This document shows, in pieces, positions 54,067 to 57,500 of a stretch of DNA of 57,500 nucleotides. Source of the DNA: Halisarca cf. caerulea (taxonomy: Eukaryota; Porifera; Demospongiae; Chondrillida; Halisarcidae); assembly GCA_963170055.1 (NCBI GenBank), contig CAUJGJ010000397.1, positions 1,330,001 to 1,387,500 of the forward strand, read 5' to 3'. Each line of letters opens with the position of its first letter. The first letter of the stretch is position 1. Position numbers and translations under genes: made by a program. A model generated the notes under the pieces. That model was not told where the DNA came from. It did no database searches and was given only the letters and a program-made list of their open reading frames with translations.

Positions 54067-54420
54067 GGCCTGATATGTAAATATGCTTCCAAAGTGGAAG
54101 AAAACCGACGTCTGACTGTTCTAAAGTGTTTACGTAGTGAAAGAAAGAAGTAGCGAGCTACGTTCGTTTCCTCCTTGCACGTCTATGACAACGAAAATCT
54201 TACCGCACTCGTGGCGCGTCTCGTTACGAGTAGCGAAAACTAATTATGGGGTGTCACGAGACAGGTATGAGACGAGTAAAAGTATTCGTTACGGACTATT
54301 CGTTACGCGTTGCAAAAGGTCCCTAATATTATGCACACAACTAACGATAACCATGTGCACAAACATGAATTTAGAAGGGTATATGTACACACATCATACA
54401 TATACCTCACACATAGGTAT
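54067..54420. other. Upstream region of the Harbinger 2 nuclease gene
   Basis: Contains repeated CGTTACG and ACGAGT words (54180-54315) that may be subterminal sequences of Harbinger 2. The terminus was not identified. Confidence 0.35.
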
Positions 54421-54457
54421 GCACACACCATACACACCCACACCCACACACCCACAA

Positions 54458-54492
<35 letters not shown>

Positions 54493-54891
54493 ACACACAC
54501 ACCCACACACACACACACACAAACAAACAAAAGTACTCAACTATACATCACACACATCAAATCATACAAAACACGCAATCTCACCAATTGCCTTCATGAT
54601 TTAGTCTTATTCTGAACATGAAAAGACAGAATAATAAACAATGAGACCACACACACACACACACGCACACGCACACACACACACATACACACAGGAACAT
54701 GCTCAAATAAACACACAGACACAAGCAAACATAAAAGCAAGTGAACATATCCAAGAAAAGACATACAGAAATTCTTACATATACGTTTGAAAACAGTCAT
54801 CTTATCTATCGCAAATACACTGACACACACACACACACACACACACACATTAACACAACGCACAAATGCACACAAACACACCACACACGTG

Positions 54892-54925
<34 letters not shown>

Positions 54926-54930
54926 CACAA

Positions 54931-54973
<43 letters not shown>

Positions 54974-55065
54974 CAAATATACACACACACACAAACAAAC
55001 ACACACACACACACACAAACACACACATAAACACAGGAACATAGCCAAATAAACACACAGACACA
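54421..55065 (+). repeat. CA-rich microsatellite region with an imperfect internal duplication
   Basis: Long (CA)n tracts with CCCACA, AAACA and ATACA variants. The segment AGGAACAT..AAATAAACACACAGACACAAG..CATAAA..GAACATATCCAAGAAAA occurs twice (about 54691-54765 and 55036-55103), so the region grew partly by duplication of about 340 bp. Confidence 0.9.
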
Positions 55066-55124
55066 AGGAACATAAACGCACGCGAACATATCCAAGAAAA
55101 TACATACAGAAATTCTTACATATA

Positions 55125-55611
55125 GAGTGGGCCCCACTTAATCGCATAACAGTTAAAGGAATATTCTGGTTAATGGAATATAATCTCCAAGTACAGAATC
55201 ATTTGTATATATGCACTGTAGTAAAAGAACTGCTTAAAGGAATACCACTTAAAGGAATATTCTGGATATAGGAATAAAAATTTCACATCACTTATATTCC
55301 AAGAGTATATAAACCATACTGCTTATAAGAATAGCATTGTAAATGCAGGTTTATCCAAGTCAGATATAGCTACCCTACAACAAAAAATCAATAACATTGC
55401 TCATTACTTCTTAAAATTCCCATTTTAAACAGGTTATCCAATTCACTGCAAATGTTTATGTTGCTCACACATACAAACATACATTAAATATACATAAAGA
55501 CCGGCCCCACTATTGGCACAGCAGGAAGGTATGTTCTGGATAAAGGAATATTCTGGATAATGGAATAATTCTGCCTGGTCCAGAGGGTATGCGATTAACA
55601 GGGGCCCACTG
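55125..55611. mobile_element. Tigger-type MITE (CAGTGGGCCCC ends)
   Basis: Left GAGTGGGCCCCACTTAATCG and right, reverse-complemented, CAGTGGGCCCCTGTTAATCG, with TA on both sides (55123-55124 and 55612-55613). The interior repeats AAGGAATATTCTGG-like words three to four times. No coding sequence. Confidence 0.88.
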
Positions 55612-55613
55612 TA

Positions 55614-56394
55614 CGTTCAAAAACGGTTAGCTAAAAAATAGAGTTTCAACAATCATCTTACCTATTTCTGAAGCTTTCTTGAAGCTTCTCTTTCCCTCAA
55701 AATTCTTCTGTGATTATGTGTTGTAAAGTTTCGAAGTTTTTTTCTTCTATCCATGGACATTTTCGTTCTAAAGTCTACATCAACCCTCTGTGCCATGCTA
55801 GACGAGGCCTGAACAAACACACAAACATAAAATCATACACACGTACGCGAAAATATCCAAGAGAAGCCAAAGAATTTCTTTTACTAAAGTCCAACTCGTA
55901 TTAAACCGCACCAAACCACTTTAAATACACATTTAGACACTCCAAAATGGTTGAACAAAGAAACAAAGCTTTCAGCAGTCACCTCACCTGTTCCCGAAGC
56001 TTTCTTTGACCTTTTCTTGGCTTTCATAGACTTCTGTGGTAACATAACATAAGATTCTTCGGTTTAGCTCTCCATTCGTGGACGTTTTCATCCTAAATGC
56101 TAAGTCCAAGTTCTCTTTCGTATTAGAGGAGGCGTCAGAAGAGCTTTTGTCAGTTTTCGAGCCCTTCCAAAGCTGTTTTGAACGAAGAGAACATCTTTAG
56201 ACTTGTTTGCGTACCCATACAACTTAAAGGCCCACGGAAATTCTTGGAGCGACTTGAAACTTGGTAAATAACTCTCAAACAAACTCCTTATGGCTAGAAG
56301 ACTCTTCGCTGACGAAAACAGGAGCAAAGACACAAAGTTCACTGAAATATTACAGCGATACCAACTACCGCCTAAAAGTCTGCCATGTTGTTAA
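55614..56394 (-). repeat. Interior of hairpin/TA-repeat family (copy D)
   Basis: Reverse complement of much of 20.65-21.5 kb. It contains two diverged tandem units, each with a CACCTGTTCCCGAAGCTTTC-like word (near 55660 and 55985). No gene recognised. Confidence 0.55.
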
Positions 56395-56639
<245 letters not shown>

Positions 56640-56756
56640 ACATCGTTCCGGATGTTATAATTTTCAAAATTAATACATAATAAATTTACAAAACGTAAAC
56701 ATTTCACTCAACTAACTATTGTTTCTGTTGTTCTTCATCAAACATAAGTTGCTTTC

Positions 56757-57386
56757 TTAAGCTTTTGCTCTTTGTGTTTTTGTCACTGCCTCCCTATATT
56801 CTTTCAGAAATTTTAACACTAGTGAGTGGACTCGTATAGTCAGCCACGGTTCTGCAACATCACGCAGTAGAGTTCTGCAGTTATGAATTGGCAAGTTAGG
56901 TGTCACAGCAGACCACATCAGATTAACATCTGCATCAGTCAATATGCAGTGGATGGTATGGGTACGGTCTCCCTGTGAACTTACTGAGAGATGTAATGTC
57001 AAAAGTGGATATGTACACAGTTCCAAACGAAACTGTACACATTATCTGTGACAAAGAGAAGCCCCCCCACGGTTGACCATCAACAGCTAGGCACTGGTGT
57101 AGGCTTAAAAAGTGTCATATTCTTCAGTGTCATTGCTCACGCCTTCGTCCATGGAGAGTAGACATTTCTGAATAAGCAAGTTGTTGCTTGCACTATATTT
57201 CTTCTTCATCTTCATTATAACGTAGCCAGCTACATACCTGATTGCATTCTCTTCTCCCACTGATATTGTCTCCCTTCTCTGTCTCCTGGCTTCCTCTGTA
57301 GCTCCAATCAGGCTAGCATGAGCAGAAACATGCTTCTTCAAGGTGACCACTGCAAATTCCCTACTTGCCATCTGTGCCAGCACCAT
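56757..57386 (-). pseudogene. Uncharacterised mobile-element-type protein, broken by frameshift
   Basis: The minus-strand segment from 57386 has EENAIRYVAGYVIMKMKKKY. A middle part near 57080-57020 reads NRGGLLFVTDNVYSF in another phase, and the last segment 57026-56757 has EPWLTIRVHSLVLKFLKEYR and a basic end. This order (ENALRY.AGYV..., RGGL..V.D..., W.TIRG.S...) recalls a large family of repeated, uncharacterised genes in cnidarians and sponges that I know only by its conserved phrases. A G-run near 57062-57070 is the likely site of the phase shift. The 5' part may extend beyond the window edge. Confidence 0.5.
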
Positions 57387-57500
57387 GTCTGCTCCAGGAA
57401 CAATCCTGCTCCAGATGCTTGGAACAAAAGCAACTTGGCAACAATGAAAGGAACTCCAAAAACTGCTGCTAATGACCGCTCACTGCTTGCCGAAGGCGGT

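Noticed and set aside
54594..55147. Minus-strand Val-Cys-Leu frames up to 159 codons
   Set aside because: Products of the CA-rich region; no real domain.

Overview
The window is nuclear DNA from an animal, made almost entirely of transposable elements nested inside one another. Evidence for an animal: short GT-AG introns, eukaryotic DNA transposons of six or more superfamilies, a Ty3/gypsy LTR element, long CA/GT and TA microsatellites, and no bacterial operon structure. Compact introns of about 60-120 bp, 2A/PHD-type element proteins, DUF7869-type and ParB-type genes and Crypton-like recombinase genes suggest a non-bilaterian such as a demosponge. That placement is an inference from family resemblance only.

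Layout. 0.9-1.5 kb: 3' stub of a piggyBac element. 2.3-2.7 kb: a small two-exon gene that may belong to the host. 3.4-6.4 kb: a hAT element with terminal repeats and one premature stop. 7.2-11.9 kb and 35.8-39.1 kb (minus strand): the two halves of one decayed Helitron, whose protein would start with a 2A-like peptide and PHD finger, then DUF6570/Helitron-N, HUH Rep, PIF1 helicase and an RPA-like part.

The Helitron is split inside its Rep coding region by about 23.9 kb flanked by a 10-bp direct repeat. Within this lies what I read as a giant, undescribed DNA transposon (about 12.2-35.7 kb). It has a 32-bp inverted repeat near each end, an array of about 60-bp palindromic units 200-230 bp inside each inverted repeat, a multi-exon DUF7869-type gene running toward the left end, and a ParB-like plus methyltransferase-like gene running toward the right end. 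Nested in it are a Tigger/pogo element carrying a divergent HIRAN-like passenger gene (18.0-20.6 kb), hairpin/microsatellite elements, a gene with a tandem array of 33-nt microexons (22.6-24.0 kb), a complete PIF/Harbinger (25.6-28.4 kb) and a complete piggyBac (32.7-35.6 kb).

37.2-47 kb: an insertion with inverted ends in the Helitron, a frame-damaged Crypton-like tyrosine recombinase (40.0-41.4 kb), several foldback elements, CA-rich arrays and a degraded P-element-like transposase (45.9-46.4 kb). 47.5-54.1 kb: a second Harbinger whose Myb-like gene is broken by a 351-bp hairpin element and whose nuclease gene is broken by a Ty3/gypsy element (49.4-53.7 kb; LTRs identical by eye, 5-bp target duplication). 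54.4-57.5 kb: CA arrays, a Tigger-type MITE, a TA-rich repeat and a broken member of an uncharacterised mobile-element protein family.

Only a few genes look intact: the Tigger transposase and its HIRAN partner, both genes of Harbinger 1, the piggyBac transposase and the gypsy pol frame. All functional statements rest on motif recognition by eye; no database search was run.
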